Shown here in pieces: positions 26,152-34,892 of a DNA stretch of 64,000 nucleotides (the stretch's first letter is position 1; each line of letters opens with the position of its first letter). A program made the translations under genes and the position numbers. A model generated the notes under the pieces. The model had not been told where the DNA came from. It did not search any database and was given only the letters and a program-made list of their open reading frames with translations. The stretch comes from Spirochaetia bacterium (GTDB lineage: Bacteria > Spirochaetota > Spirochaetia > Sphaerochaetales > Sphaerochaetaceae), in the NCBI GenBank assembly GCA_022482625.1, contig JAKVOU010000001.1, positions 744,001-808,000 on the forward strand, in the 5' to 3' direction.

Positions 26152-27047
26152 TCTACTACCTCCACTTTTTCTCCATCGGCAAGACCGGTATCCATCAGCA
26201 GCATATCTCCCTCGCCTATACCAGAGACAACGATACTGTCCTTTTCATTTGCATCAGACAGGACGACTTCAGTCTTCACGGCACTGCCATCCTTGTAGAT
26301 GTACACATATTGCTTGCCATTGTCCGTAAGAATCAGGTCATTCGGTACCAACAGCTGTCCCTCACTGCTTTCAAGTACCAGATTCATCTGCACATACATA
26401 CCGCTTGCAAGATCGGAGGTATCAGCAAGAGAAAACCAGACGGAAAATGTTCTTGTTGCAGGAGAAATCTGTTCATCCTTTCCGATCAAGACAGCCGTCT
26501 GTGGTCTATCAGGCTGGGCTTCGGTATAGAAATAAGCCTCCATGCCTTTCTTGACTGTCAGGTAATATTTCTCAGGATAGGAGGTCTTCAGCTGGAGATC
26601 CCCTATTTGGGAAATGACAATGATCGTAGAACCGGAAGTAATCCTTCCGCCGTCTACCACACCAACGCTCGATACGATACCGGCCATGGGTGCAGTCACA
26701 TGGGTTACCACATACTCATTGCCTGGGGTAGAAGGATCAATTTCACAGATAGGTTCCCCCTTCGTAACCGTATTCCCTTCCTTGACGGCAATGTTGCCGA
26801 CAGTTCCAGTGACAACGGCAGCAAGGTTATAGTCATGTACGCTGTTGTATATTTCCCCACCGCTTGTCAGTATTTTCTTGAAATCACTTCTTATAATTCT
26901 CATTCCTTTCACAGGAACTACGATTTCTGTTTCGGCCTTTACAGAAGAAGTTTCTGTCTTTCTTTGGAATGTATTAATATAAGTAGTGGCAATCAAAGCA
27001 ATTATAGCAACAATTAAAATTAGTGTAACTACACGTCTTTTCTTCAT
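26148..27047 (-). CDS. RND periplasmic adaptor (HlyD/MFP family)
   Basis: Membrane fusion protein linking the RND pump to the TolC channel, 299 residues. One N-terminal membrane anchor (VTLILIVAIIALIATTYINT, residues 8-27). The lipoyl-like half-motifs are VVTGTVGNIAVKEGNTVTKG and VTAPMAGIVSSVGVVDGG, and the beta-barrel region ISPATRTFSVWF follows. The alpha-hairpin is very short or absent between the two lipoyl halves, shorter than in AcrA. Start and stop are within 4 bases of its neighbours on both sides, so the three genes are cotranscribed. Confidence 0.92.
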   Translation of the reverse strand: MKKRRVVTLILIVAIIALIATTYINTFQRKTETSSVKAETEIVVPVKGMRIIRSDFKKILTSGGEIYNSVHDYNLAAVVTGTVGNIAVKEGNTVTKGEPICEIDPSTPGNEYVVTHVTAPMAGIVSSVGVVDGGRITSGSTIIVISQIGDLQLKTSYPEKYYLTVKKGMEAYFYTEAQPDRPQTAVLIGKDEQISPATRTFSVWFSLADTSDLASGMYVQMNLVLESSEGQLLVPNDLILTDNGKQYVYIYKDGSAVKTEVVLSDANEKDSIVVSGIGEGDMLLMDTGLADGEKVEVVE

Positions 27048-27048
27048 T

Positions 27049-28344
27049 TCAGTTTATCTCCATGTATAATTTTTCAGGTGTAACTTCCAATAATGCTGAC
27101 AATGAATATACTGAAAGTGTATAGTTAAGCTGGTCCTGAAGAATTGCCAGCTGTGTTTTTTCAAAAGTCATCTGTGCATCCTCGTAATCCAAGTATGTTG
27201 ATTTACCATCCCGATACTGACTTTCGACCATGTCACGTTGGTAAGTAACAAAATCGAGCTGGTCTTTTTCCAGTGCATATGCACGCACATAACTTTCTAT
27301 CTTGTAAAGCGTACTGCGTAAGCTGCTCAGTGAAGACTGTTTTGCAGCATCCAACTGCGTCTGTGCAATCTGCCGGTCCAACACTGCCTTGTTGGCCGAA
27401 TTTGCTGCTGTACTGTGAGCAACATGCCCCCCGAGTGGAATCGAGACAGCGACCGTACCGCTGGCCGTATCACCGAAGAATGTCGAGGAAGTACCCGAAG
27501 TGCTGCTCCAACTCCCATCATAACCAAGGTTACCTGAACTGAAGCTGAAGGAAACTACAGGTGCCATCGAACTTGCCTTGGTCAATTCTTCCTGCAATGC
27601 TGCCGTTTCAACGGCATTAGCCGCAGTTCGCACCCCGCAGGTCTTCATGACATAGGGTAAAAGTTCTTCTGCAGATTTCAGAGACCGCACTTCAAGCATG
27701 ACGTCAAAGCTCCCGTCTACATCAAGTCCCGTAACCTGTGAAAGTATTTCAAAAGCCTGCTGCTTTCCCATTTCTGCATCGTCAACGGCTTTCTGCGCTT
27801 TCTGTACGCTATACTGAGATTGCTTCATTGAAAGCTTCGTGATCTTTCCATCCGTAAAACGTTCTTGTGCGGCAGTATATTGCTTCTTTGCATTTTCAAG
27901 TGCCTGTTCCAAAATAGGAGCTTGGAATACATAGCCGGCTGCGGTCCAATAATCCTGAAGCAAGGTAGTTTCAACATCGATTCTCTGGCTTTCCAATGCC
28001 AAGGCAGAAGAAACCACACTCAGGTCCTTGATATCCTGTTGCAATCCCAAGGTACTGTCCAAGGAAAGTGACACTTCCAAGCCCATGGCAACAGACAAGC
28101 CGGAAACCGATCCACTGTCACTCAACGGAACAAGGGTACCGGTAGCACTGCCGACAAGGAAAATATCAGGAATAAGAGGATTGACCTGTGCATTGCCTTG
28201 GCTTTCTTCAAGTTTCAGTTGCTGTACATGCAAGGCAAGGTCAGTCCCGACAGCGCCTTTCTTTGCATCTTCCAAGGAAAGGGCAGCAAGGTTTCCCAAA
28301 CCAATTGCTGTCAGAAGGATGATAGATAGTATATTTCTGTTCAA
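27049..28344 (-). CDS. TolC-family outer-membrane efflux protein
   Basis: A 431-residue outer-membrane channel protein with a signal peptide (ILSIILLTAIGLGNLAALS) and long alpha-helical segments typical of TolC repeats, ending in the internally repeated QRDMVESQYRDGKSTYLDYE helix. The start codon is TTG at 28344 with AGAGGAG nine bases upstream; no ATG or GTG fits better. First gene of the efflux operon. A perfect 11-bp-spaced direct repeat lies 47-67 bases upstream (28391-28411), a candidate site for the regulator at 29586-30260. Confidence 0.9.
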   Translation of the reverse strand: MNRNILSIILLTAIGLGNLAALSLEDAKKGAVGTDLALHVQQLKLEESQGNAQVNPLIPDIFLVGSATGTLVPLSDSGSVSGLSVAMGLEVSLSLDSTLGLQQDIKDLSVVSSALALESQRIDVETTLLQDYWTAAGYVFQAPILEQALENAKKQYTAAQERFTDGKITKLSMKQSQYSVQKAQKAVDDAEMGKQQAFEILSQVTGLDVDGSFDVMLEVRSLKSAEELLPYVMKTCGVRTAANAVETAALQEELTKASSMAPVVSFSFSSGNLGYDGSWSSTSGTSSTFFGDTASGTVAVSIPLGGHVAHSTAANSANKAVLDRQIAQTQLDAAKQSSLSSLRSTLYKIESYVRAYALEKDQLDFVTYQRDMVESQYRDGKSTYLDYEDAQMTFEKTQLAILQDQLNYTLSVYSLSALLEVTPEKLYMEIN

Positions 28345-28390
28345 TTGTCGTTTCTCCTCTATCTTGGTTACGGGTACAACCTACAGAAGA

Positions 28391-28411
28391 AACATAAACT
28401 GAACATAAACT
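28391..28411 (-). promoter_or_regulatory. Direct repeat, likely OmpR-type regulator site before tolC
   Basis: AACATAAACT is repeated exactly at 28391-28400 and 28402-28411, an 11-bp period that puts both half-sites on one face of DNA. OmpR/PhoB regulators bind such tandem repeats. It sits where the -35 region of a tolC promoter would be. Binding by the neighbouring regulator is inferred. Confidence 0.6.
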
Positions 28412-28457
28412 TTGAAAAAATAATTGGAATCTGAAAGGAAAAGCATACCTGACAAGA

Positions 28458-28494
28458 CAAAAAATCAGATGCACGCCCAAAGGATGGCATCTGA
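28458..28494 (-). terminator. Terminator after the sensor kinase gene
   Basis: On the - strand TCAGATGC, 14-base loop, GCATCTGA, then TTTTTTG. It separates the two-component genes from the tolC operon, so the pump genes need their own promoter. Confidence 0.8.
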
Positions 28495-28546
28495 TGCAAT
28501 CACACAGCGACAAAATACGTAATTATGGATGCAACCGATAAAAATC

Positions 28547-29593
28547 TTATTTCTGTTCAGGAAAGACAAGGGAAAACTTCACATAGCCTTCACGGGAGCA
28601 ATCAAGCAGGATACTGCCTCCATGCAGCTGCATGACACGGCTGACAATTGACAAGCCGATACCATTGCCCTGCGAAGTATGGCTTGCATCGCTTTGATAG
28701 AACTTATCAAATACGTGTTCCTGTTCATCTTCCGTCAGGCTACCTTCATTGGTAACATAGCAACTGTTTCCTACCGTTCCCACGGCAAGTACAGAATAAT
28801 CAGGAGCGAATTTAAGCGCATTTGTCAAAAGGTTCAATATGGCTTCCTTCAGCAGGCCTTCATTGCCGCTGACAATAAGTTCGTCATCCAATCCAAGGTC
28901 AAGTTCAAGATGCCGGGCTTCCCACTGAGGTTGCAGCAACAACAGCTCGCGTCGTGCGATTTCTGAGACATCGCATGCTTTTCGCTCTGGTAGGATCACC
29001 GTATTCTCAATCCTTGAAAGCAACAGCATATTCTGTGACAAATCGGAAAGACGAGTCGATTCCTCTGCAATGATCCGAAGATACTGTTTCTCCTTGTCAG
29101 CAGAAAGGTCACCTTCTTCCAATATCTTTGCAAATCCGGCAATGGAAACAATCGGAGTCTTGAATTCATGCGAAAAATTATCTATGAAGTCATTGCTGAG
29201 CACAGTCTTTTTCTCTAGTTCCCTTGAAAGAAGATTGAAACTATGCTGCAATTCCCTGATTTCTATGATGTTTCCTGTCCCTTCTTTACATTCCAGTCCG
29301 AACTTCCCTGTCGCCAGTTGCTTCATTCCCTCGTTGATCTCCAGCAACGGCTTGAGCCTTACCCTGATCATAAAACTGAAAAGTACTACGACAATAATAA
29401 AAACCAATAAAACAAAAAAATCCAACCATTCCCAATAAGCAAGCTGAGAAATCAAATTCAAGATCAGACTGAAATCAAGGCCACCGTGTGTCAATATAAG
29501 CAAGGAAACAAAAAATCCGATAATGAGAATTGCCATCATGATTGCTGCATATAACGTAAGCTGCGTAACCAATTCATGCTGTTTCCTAGCCAT
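28547..29593 (-). CDS. Sensor histidine kinase
   Basis: Inner-membrane sensor, 348 residues. Two membrane helices (about 15-35 and 57-76) enclose a periplasmic loop of only ~20 residues, so the signal may be sensed in the membrane. A HAMP linker (IRVRLKPLLEINEGMKQLA) precedes the HisKA domain with phospho-His142 in FSHEFKTPIVSIAGF. The ATPase domain shows N in KEAILNLLTNALKFAP and the G box GNGIGLSIVSRVM. It overlaps the regulator gene by 8 bases. Probable role: control of the adjacent efflux operon, inferred from position. Confidence 0.93.
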   Translation of the reverse strand: MARKQHELVTQLTLYAAIMMAILIIGFFVSLLILTHGGLDFSLILNLISQLAYWEWLDFFVLLVFIIVVVLFSFMIRVRLKPLLEINEGMKQLATGKFGLECKEGTGNIIEIRELQHSFNLLSRELEKKTVLSNDFIDNFSHEFKTPIVSIAGFAKILEEGDLSADKEKQYLRIIAEESTRLSDLSQNMLLLSRIENTVILPERKACDVSEIARRELLLLQPQWEARHLELDLGLDDELIVSGNEGLLKEAILNLLTNALKFAPDYSVLAVGTVGNSCYVTNEGSLTEDEQEHVFDKFYQSDASHTSQGNGIGLSIVSRVMQLHGGSILLDCSREGYVKFSLVFPEQK

Positions 29594-30260
29594 GGATGAC
29601 TCCTTTGTAACCTAGGCCCCGTACCGTTACGATTTCAAATTCATCCCACCCTGCAAAGCGTTGCCGTAGCCGGTTGATATGCACGTTTATCGTCGATGCA
29701 TCAGAAGTAGAATCCAAGCCCCATATCTCATCAAGCAACTGCAACCTGGTGAAAATCTGCCCAGGATAGGACAGAAGCTTGTACAGCAGGAAGAATTCCT
29801 TGGGAGGAAGTTCCGTACTGACACCATCCTTTTCTACCTCACAGCTATTGTACCGGAGTGAGACCTGCCCAATCTTGATGCACGCTTCACTGGCAATCCT
29901 TGATCGCCTGAGCAAAGCCTTGATCCGAAGGATCAGTTCATCCTCATCAACAGGTTTTACCATATAATCATCAATACCGGAGATAAAACCTTTCTTCACA
30001 GAGGTTTTCTCACCTCTTGCGGTCACCATGAGGATAGGAACCATCGAATGTTCACTGCGCAATTTGTTGGAAAAATCCAACCCATTCATCCTCGGCAACA
30101 TCTGGTCAAGGAGAATAAGATCTACAAAATTCGCCCTAAGGACTTTCAAAGCTTCAAGGCCATCTCCAGCCTCAAGAGCACCATATCCGTGTTTCTGAAG
30201 AATTGTCGTCAACAACATCCGCGTATGCAGATCGTCATCCACGACCAAAATGGATAACAT
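29586..30260 (-). CDS. Response regulator, OmpR/PhoB family
   Basis: A 224-residue DNA-binding regulator from the second ATG at 30260, which has GGAG eight bases upstream; the ATG at 30266 nearly touches it. The receiver has acidic VVDDD at residues 6-10, phospho-acceptor Asp52 in DLILLDQMLP, Thr in MVTARGE and Lys in MVKPVDEDE. A winged helix follows, with LPPKEFFLLYKLLSYPGQIF and the recognition region DASTINVHINRLRQRF. First gene of a two-gene regulator-kinase operon. Likely target: the direct repeat at 28391-28411. Confidence 0.94.
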   Translation of the reverse strand: MLSILVVDDDLHTRMLLTTILQKHGYGALEAGDGLEALKVLRANFVDLILLDQMLPRMNGLDFSNKLRSEHSMVPILMVTARGEKTSVKKGFISGIDDYMVKPVDEDELILRIKALLRRSRIASEACIKIGQVSLRYNSCEVEKDGVSTELPPKEFFLLYKLLSYPGQIFTRLQLLDEIWGLDSTSDASTINVHINRLRQRFAGWDEFEIVTVRGLGYKGVIHG

Positions 30261-30327
30261 GGTCATTTCTCCTCAATATCAAGGCCAAGGCTCAAAAAAA
30301 CAGGACATCCATATGGTCAAATATCGC

Positions 30328-31287
30328 CTACCTCTTGCTCTGATCATAGATTTCACCCAAGGCACGGGGAGCATGGTTGGTCTGGGAAAAGAAAATCAGA
30401 AGCACAAGTGTCAATATATAAGGCAGTGTCAGTACCAAATCACTGTAGCTGCTCGGAAGTCCCAGTTTCTGGACGATCACATACCCAGCACTCCTTGCAA
30501 AGCCAAAGATGATGCAGGCAAGGAATGTCGGACCGATCTTCCAGTTGCCGAAGATGTAGGAAGCAATGGCAAGATAACCGAATCCCATATAGATGCTTGG
30601 AGAAAAATTGGTTGAAATGGAATAAGCAAAGCACATACCTCCAAGCCCAGCCATGGCACCGCTGACCATCACGGCCCCGAAACGGATCTTCTCAACATTC
30701 CCACCGGCAGCCGCTACGGCATGCGGGTTGTCACCGCAGGCCCTGATCCGCATCCCCGTAGGTGTACGGTAAAGGATATACCACATCACAAGCGCCACGC
30801 CTATGATGATGAACTCGAAGGTATACATATCGGTAAAGAATGCCCCGACAAACGGAATCTTTGAAATACCAGGGACAGTCACCTTAGGGAAAACTTCCAG
30901 CATGAATTTGTTGGAAGCCTGCCCGAACAGGGAAGCATTGAGCTGGTTGGCAAGGAATGCAGTCAATGCCGTAGCCAGCATGTTGATCACCACGCCACTG
31001 ATCACCTGGTCAGCCTTGAAGGTAATGCACAGCACTGCATGGATGATTGCAAAGATTGCTCCGCCTATCATTGCAAAGAGCAATGAAAGGTAAATCAAAG
31101 CCAAGGGATTTGAAGCAAAGTGCGGTGTAAGGAGAGCAACCATGAAACCACCGCAGAAAGCACCGAAGCCAAGCAAGCCTTCCAATGCAAGGTTGGTGAT
31201 ACCGCTGCCTTCACTATAGATACCGCCGATTGCAATGATGAACAACGGAAGGGAAAAAGACAGCCCGTCAATGATGATATTATTCAT
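30328..31287 (-). CDS. Nucleoside-type ABC transporter permease, second subunit (Bmp system)
   Basis: Permease of the branched-chain/simple-sugar superfamily, subgroup that pairs with Bmp binding proteins, 319 residues with about nine helices. Recognised from GIYSEGSGITNLALEGLLGFGAF near the N-terminus and NPHAVAAAGGNVEKIRFGAVMVSGAMAGLGG, a conserved cytoplasmic loop. The ATG at 31287 has GGAGG six bases upstream and overlaps the preceding permease by 8 bases. Last gene of the operon ATPase-permease-permease. By family the likely cargo is purine or pyrimidine nucleosides. Confidence 0.92.
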   Translation of the reverse strand: MNNIIIDGLSFSLPLFIIAIGGIYSEGSGITNLALEGLLGFGAFCGGFMVALLTPHFASNPLALIYLSLLFAMIGGAIFAIIHAVLCITFKADQVISGVVINMLATALTAFLANQLNASLFGQASNKFMLEVFPKVTVPGISKIPFVGAFFTDMYTFEFIIIGVALVMWYILYRTPTGMRIRACGDNPHAVAAAGGNVEKIRFGAVMVSGAMAGLGGMCFAYSISTNFSPSIYMGFGYLAIASYIFGNWKIGPTFLACIIFGFARSAGYVIVQKLGLPSSYSDLVLTLPYILTLVLLIFFSQTNHAPRALGEIYDQSKR

Positions 31288-32434
31288 GCTTTGCCTCCGA
31301 ATCAAGGATTTCTCCATAGTAGCGCCCTGCCAACGATCTGAAGAAGACGCCACAGGCACTGAACAGCAGCAGGATACTGGTAATCAGTGAAGCAATTTCT
31401 CTCAGCACTCCCAGTCTCGATGACATATAGGTAGTTCCTGAATTGAATATCATCACCAGCAAGGAAGCAAAGAAACAACCTACCGGCGTTGAATTTCCAA
31501 GCAAGGCAACGGCTATGGCATCAAAGCCCAAAGAGGGAACTACCCTCGGCTGTATGGAGGCATAACTACCAAGGTAATAGGAAACACCGGCAAGACCTGC
31601 AAGGGCTCCGCTGATCACCATCGTGATTATCATCGTCCTGCCGACTTTCATTCCTGCATAACGGGAAGCTTTCCTGTTGCTTCCTACGGCCTTGAGTTCA
31701 AAGCCTAGCCGTGTCCGCTGCAAAAGGAAACGGATAAGAAAAATACAGATGATGGCAAGCGGCATTACCAAGGTAATGTTCATTCTGAGGCCAAAGGCCT
31801 GTACATCCATCAGCGTCAGCCGGGCATTCTGTCCGATTTCCACCGATTGCCTGGTAACTGGATCAATGAAATCGGTCCTAATGAAGAAACTGACGATATA
31901 GCTGATGATATAATTGAACATGATGGCAACGACAACTTCATTCATGTTGAACCGATACTTAAGCCAGCCTATCAAGGCTCCGAGCGCACCTCCGAACAGA
32001 ATACCGATCAGCACGACCAAGATTCGCGCCAGAGGAGCTGAAATCGACGGATTATAGCCGACAAGGACTGTAGCCATCACCCCTGAAAGGACCATCATGC
32101 CTGACACGCAGATGTTGAACAAGCCACATTTGAGAGCAATTGCTACCGAAAGGGAAGCAAAGACCATCGGTGTCGCATAGTTCAGCAAGGAAAGTAAATC
32201 CGTCAGCTGGTTTTTCCTACCGGGATACCGGAGCTTGGGAAGGCAACCGGCTCCCTGAAGGATACTCCCATAGGCAACAAAGGGATTCTTGCCCAATGAC
32301 AGAAGCAATATGGCCCCTGCAAGCAAGCTGAGGACAATGCAGAAAAGTGAAGTCCGCAGCAACTGGTGCTTACCGGGACCGCAGAAACGGACCATCAGCC
32401 TTTTCATCGGATTGATCTTGATCTCATTACTCAT
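31280..32434 (-). CDS. Nucleoside-type ABC transporter permease, first subunit (Bmp system)
   Basis: A 384-residue inner-membrane permease of the same superfamily, with a longer N-terminus than its partner. Conserved segments include MVFASLSVAIALKCGLFNICVSGMM and the loop NRKASRYAGMKVGRTMIITMVISGALAGLAG, like the NPHAVAAAGGN loop of the partner. Its ATG overlaps the end of the ATPase gene by 8 bases, so translation is coupled. Together with 30328-31287 it forms the heterodimeric channel. Confidence 0.92.
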   Translation of the reverse strand: MSNEIKINPMKRLMVRFCGPGKHQLLRTSLFCIVLSLLAGAILLLSLGKNPFVAYGSILQGAGCLPKLRYPGRKNQLTDLLSLLNYATPMVFASLSVAIALKCGLFNICVSGMMVLSGVMATVLVGYNPSISAPLARILVVLIGILFGGALGALIGWLKYRFNMNEVVVAIMFNYIISYIVSFFIRTDFIDPVTRQSVEIGQNARLTLMDVQAFGLRMNITLVMPLAIICIFLIRFLLQRTRLGFELKAVGSNRKASRYAGMKVGRTMIITMVISGALAGLAGVSYYLGSYASIQPRVVPSLGFDAIAVALLGNSTPVGCFFASLLVMIFNSGTTYMSSRLGVLREIASLITSILLLFSACGVFFRSLAGRYYGEILDSEAKHE

Positions 32435-33962
32435 GGTGAGCCCCCATCATGTATTCGCCGACTTGGTTCTTTGAAAGATCACCGGCTTTTCGGATTGTCT
32501 GTACCTTTCCGTTGTACATTACCAGTATGGTATCTGCCAGTTCCATGATCTCATCGAGTTCAAGGGAAATAAGCAAAACAGCCTTGCCTTTGTCTCTGAG
32601 GCTTTCGATTTTTTCGTGTATGGTGGATATTGCCCCTATATCCAACCCTCTCGTAGGCTGTACGAATATGAACAGATCGGAATCAAGGAAAAGCTCCCTG
32701 GCCACGATTGCCTTCTGCTGGTTGCCGCCGCTCATGCTCCTTACTGACGTATGGACTCCGTCACTGCAACGGATATCGTATTCTTTGATAAGCTGTTCAC
32801 CGGTCCTGTTGAATTGATCAAAATCAAGGATTCCATGCGGGGAACAGTATGGCTTGTGATAGTATTGCTTGAGACAAAGGTTATCGGCAAGATCAAAGTC
32901 CAGCAACAGACCTACATTGTGGCGATCTTCCGGAATGTAGGAAATACCTTTCTCGCTACGTTGGCGGATATCAAGTCCAGAAATATCCTCTCCGTTCATT
33001 TCAATCGAACCGCCTGCCATGTCTGTCATACCTGCAATGGCATCGGCAATTTCAACCTGCCCGTTTCCTGCAACTCCTGCGACTGCCAGGATTTCTCCCC
33101 CGTGTACGGTAAAGGAAACATCATCAACCACCGTATAGCCATCGCTGTTACGCACGGAAAGATGCTTTACATCCAAGACTACCCTTCCGCTTTCAAGTGG
33201 TTTCTTTTCTATATCCAGGACAACTTCATGGCCGACCATCAGAGCTGCCATCGTCTGCGTGGAAGTCGTCTTCACATCAAGGACATCTATCAGCTTGCCT
33301 TTGCACAGGATAGCACAACGGTCTGCAATCTTTTTGATTTCATCCAATTTATGGGTAATGAGAATGATAGTCTTTCCCCCGTCACGCAAGGACTTGATGA
33401 CATCAAGCAAAGAATCAATCTCCTGAGGTGTAAGTACTGCAGTCGGTTCATCAAAGATAAGGATTTCTGCATTGCGATAGAGCATTTTCAGTATTTCTAC
33501 CCTTTGTCTGGCAGAAACAGGAAGGTCTGCTATCATGTCCATCGGATTTACTTCCAGGTTGTAGCGCTGGGAAAGCTCCTTCACTTCCCGATTTGCCCGG
33601 GCAAGGTCTACCTTGCTGAAGAGTCCCAGCTTTTTCTTGACGGGCTCAATGCCAAGGATGATGTTCTCAGCAACCGTCTGGTTTTCTACCAGTCTGAAAT
33701 GCTGATGGACCATACCGATATTCAGACGGTTTGCTTCCAATGGAGAATCAATATTGACTTTCTGACCCCTGATATAGATTTCACCCTCATCAGGTTCATA
33801 TAGACCGAAGAGTACACTCATCAGTGTGGATTTCCCTGCACCGTTTTCTCCCAAAAGTGCGAATATCTCACCTTTTCGAACTTCAAGGGAAATGTCGTCG
33901 TTGGCAACGATCTTGGGAAAGCGCTTGGTAATATGACGCAATTCAACTAGATTTTCTGCCAT
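32427..33962 (-). CDS. Nucleoside-type ABC transporter ATPase, tandem domains (Bmp system)
   Basis: A 511-residue cytoplasmic protein with two ABC domains. The first has an intact Walker A (GENGAGKST, about residues 38-46) and Walker B (EILIFDEPTAVL). The second has the degenerate P-loop GVAGNGQVE, the signature SGGNQQKAIVARE, and FVQPTRGLD in place of a classical Walker B, the usual asymmetric pattern of this family. Start at 33962 has AAGGAG six bases upstream; a longer frame adds 37 unlikely residues. First gene of the operon, divergent from the GNAT gene and from the binding-protein gene further on. Confidence 0.94.
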   Translation of the reverse strand: MAENLVELRHITKRFPKIVANDDISLEVRKGEIFALLGENGAGKSTLMSVLFGLYEPDEGEIYIRGQKVNIDSPLEANRLNIGMVHQHFRLVENQTVAENIILGIEPVKKKLGLFSKVDLARANREVKELSQRYNLEVNPMDMIADLPVSARQRVEILKMLYRNAEILIFDEPTAVLTPQEIDSLLDVIKSLRDGGKTIILITHKLDEIKKIADRCAILCKGKLIDVLDVKTTSTQTMAALMVGHEVVLDIEKKPLESGRVVLDVKHLSVRNSDGYTVVDDVSFTVHGGEILAVAGVAGNGQVEIADAIAGMTDMAGGSIEMNGEDISGLDIRQRSEKGISYIPEDRHNVGLLLDFDLADNLCLKQYYHKPYCSPHGILDFDQFNRTGEQLIKEYDIRCSDGVHTSVRSMSGGNQQKAIVARELFLDSDLFIFVQPTRGLDIGAISTIHEKIESLRDKGKAVLLISLELDEIMELADTILVMYNGKVQTIRKAGDLSKNQVGEYMMGAHHE

Positions 33963-34233
33963 TGCAATCTCCTTATCCATATAATCTGCAACAGGCATTT
34001 CCCATAGGAAACCGAGACAAAGCCTGCCATAATAACTTTTAAAAATTCTATGCGATAAGCCAAAATTATCCAAGAGGTATGGATATCAAGGTACACAACA
34101 TCTGCACCACCACAGAGAAAAAGGGCAAATGCCATCCCTTCCTTCTGACATATCACACTATTGCAACTACGGTGAGCCGCTTATTGACGAAACTTATAAA
34201 GGAAGCATATGCTAGCGTACAAGGAGCAGGAAA
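33963..34233. promoter_or_regulatory. Divergent intergenic region with folded leader of the Bmp operon
   Basis: About 270 bases between the ATPase gene (-) and the GNAT gene (+). On the - strand, 33992-34026 can form a nested hairpin: outer CAGGC/GCCTG with an inner TTTCC-TATG-GGAAA. It lies 30-65 bases before the ATPase start codon. No known riboswitch consensus was recognised, including the purine type. AAGGAG precedes the GTG start of the GNAT gene. Confidence 0.4.
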
Positions 34234-34740
34234 GTGCAGGAAAACATCATAATCAGAGCAGCTACGGAACAGGATGCAGAAGCAGTCATCGCACATATGA
34301 AAATGATAGGGGATGAGACCGATAACCTCACTTTCGATTCAAAGGCTCTTGAAGGACTCACCGTGGCGACTGAAGCATCTTTTCTAAAATCCCAACAAGA
34401 ACGTGCATCCTTTCTTATTGCCGTTGATGGCAACGAGGTCATCGGCAGTGCCAACTTTTCAATCGGAGGCAGAAAAAGGATCAGACATGTAGGAGAGCTG
34501 GGAATTGCCGTCCAGAAAAAATACTGGGGACAGGGAATCGGCAGTGCTTTGCTGGAACGGGTCATCGCGAACGCAAAGGCCGCAGGTATCAGGAAACTGA
34601 ATCTTACCGTAAGATCTGACAACCAAGAAGCTATCCGACTCTACAAGAAATTCGGTTTCTGCCATGAAGGTACTACTTCCAGGATGTTTTGCATAGGAAA
34701 CCAATGGATTTGTGGTGAGTACTTCGGGCTTGAACTGTAG
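34234..34740 (+). CDS. GNAT-family N-acetyltransferase
   Basis: A 168-residue acetyltransferase. Motif A is clear: VGELGIAVQKKYWGQGIGSALLERVI, with the acetyl-CoA loop Q-K-K-Y-W-G-Q-G-I-G, followed by KLNLTVRSDNQEAIRLYKKFGF, where Asn and Tyr are the usual catalytic-side residues. It most resembles the small-molecule or ribosomal-protein class (RimI/PaiA-like). GTG start with AAGGAG seven bases upstream. It lies alone between two parts of the nucleoside importer and may be unrelated to transport. Confidence 0.88.
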   Translation: MQENIIIRAATEQDAEAVIAHMKMIGDETDNLTFDSKALEGLTVATEASFLKSQQERASFLIAVDGNEVIGSANFSIGGRKRIRHVGELGIAVQKKYWGQGIGSALLERVIANAKAAGIRKLNLTVRSDNQEAIRLYKKFGFCHEGTTSRMFCIGNQWICGEYFGLEL

Positions 34741-34892
34741 CATGACCGTTTTTCGGACAGATATGCATCACCCCTTTTGAGAGAGTGCATTTTGTTCAGC
34801 TTTCTCTGTTGCACAACATGCCTGTTTTGTCTTACGATTATAGGTATTGGAACCGATGTATGGTGAAAACGGTTCAAGGGAGAAATAAGCAT

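Noticed and set aside
33963-34233. Purine riboswitch before the nucleoside importer
   Set aside because: The conserved core and the kissing loops of the purine aptamer are absent.
34785-34892. N-terminal extension of the Bmp protein
   Set aside because: It would hide the signal peptide, and the ATG at 34893 has a ribosome site and a normal signal sequence.
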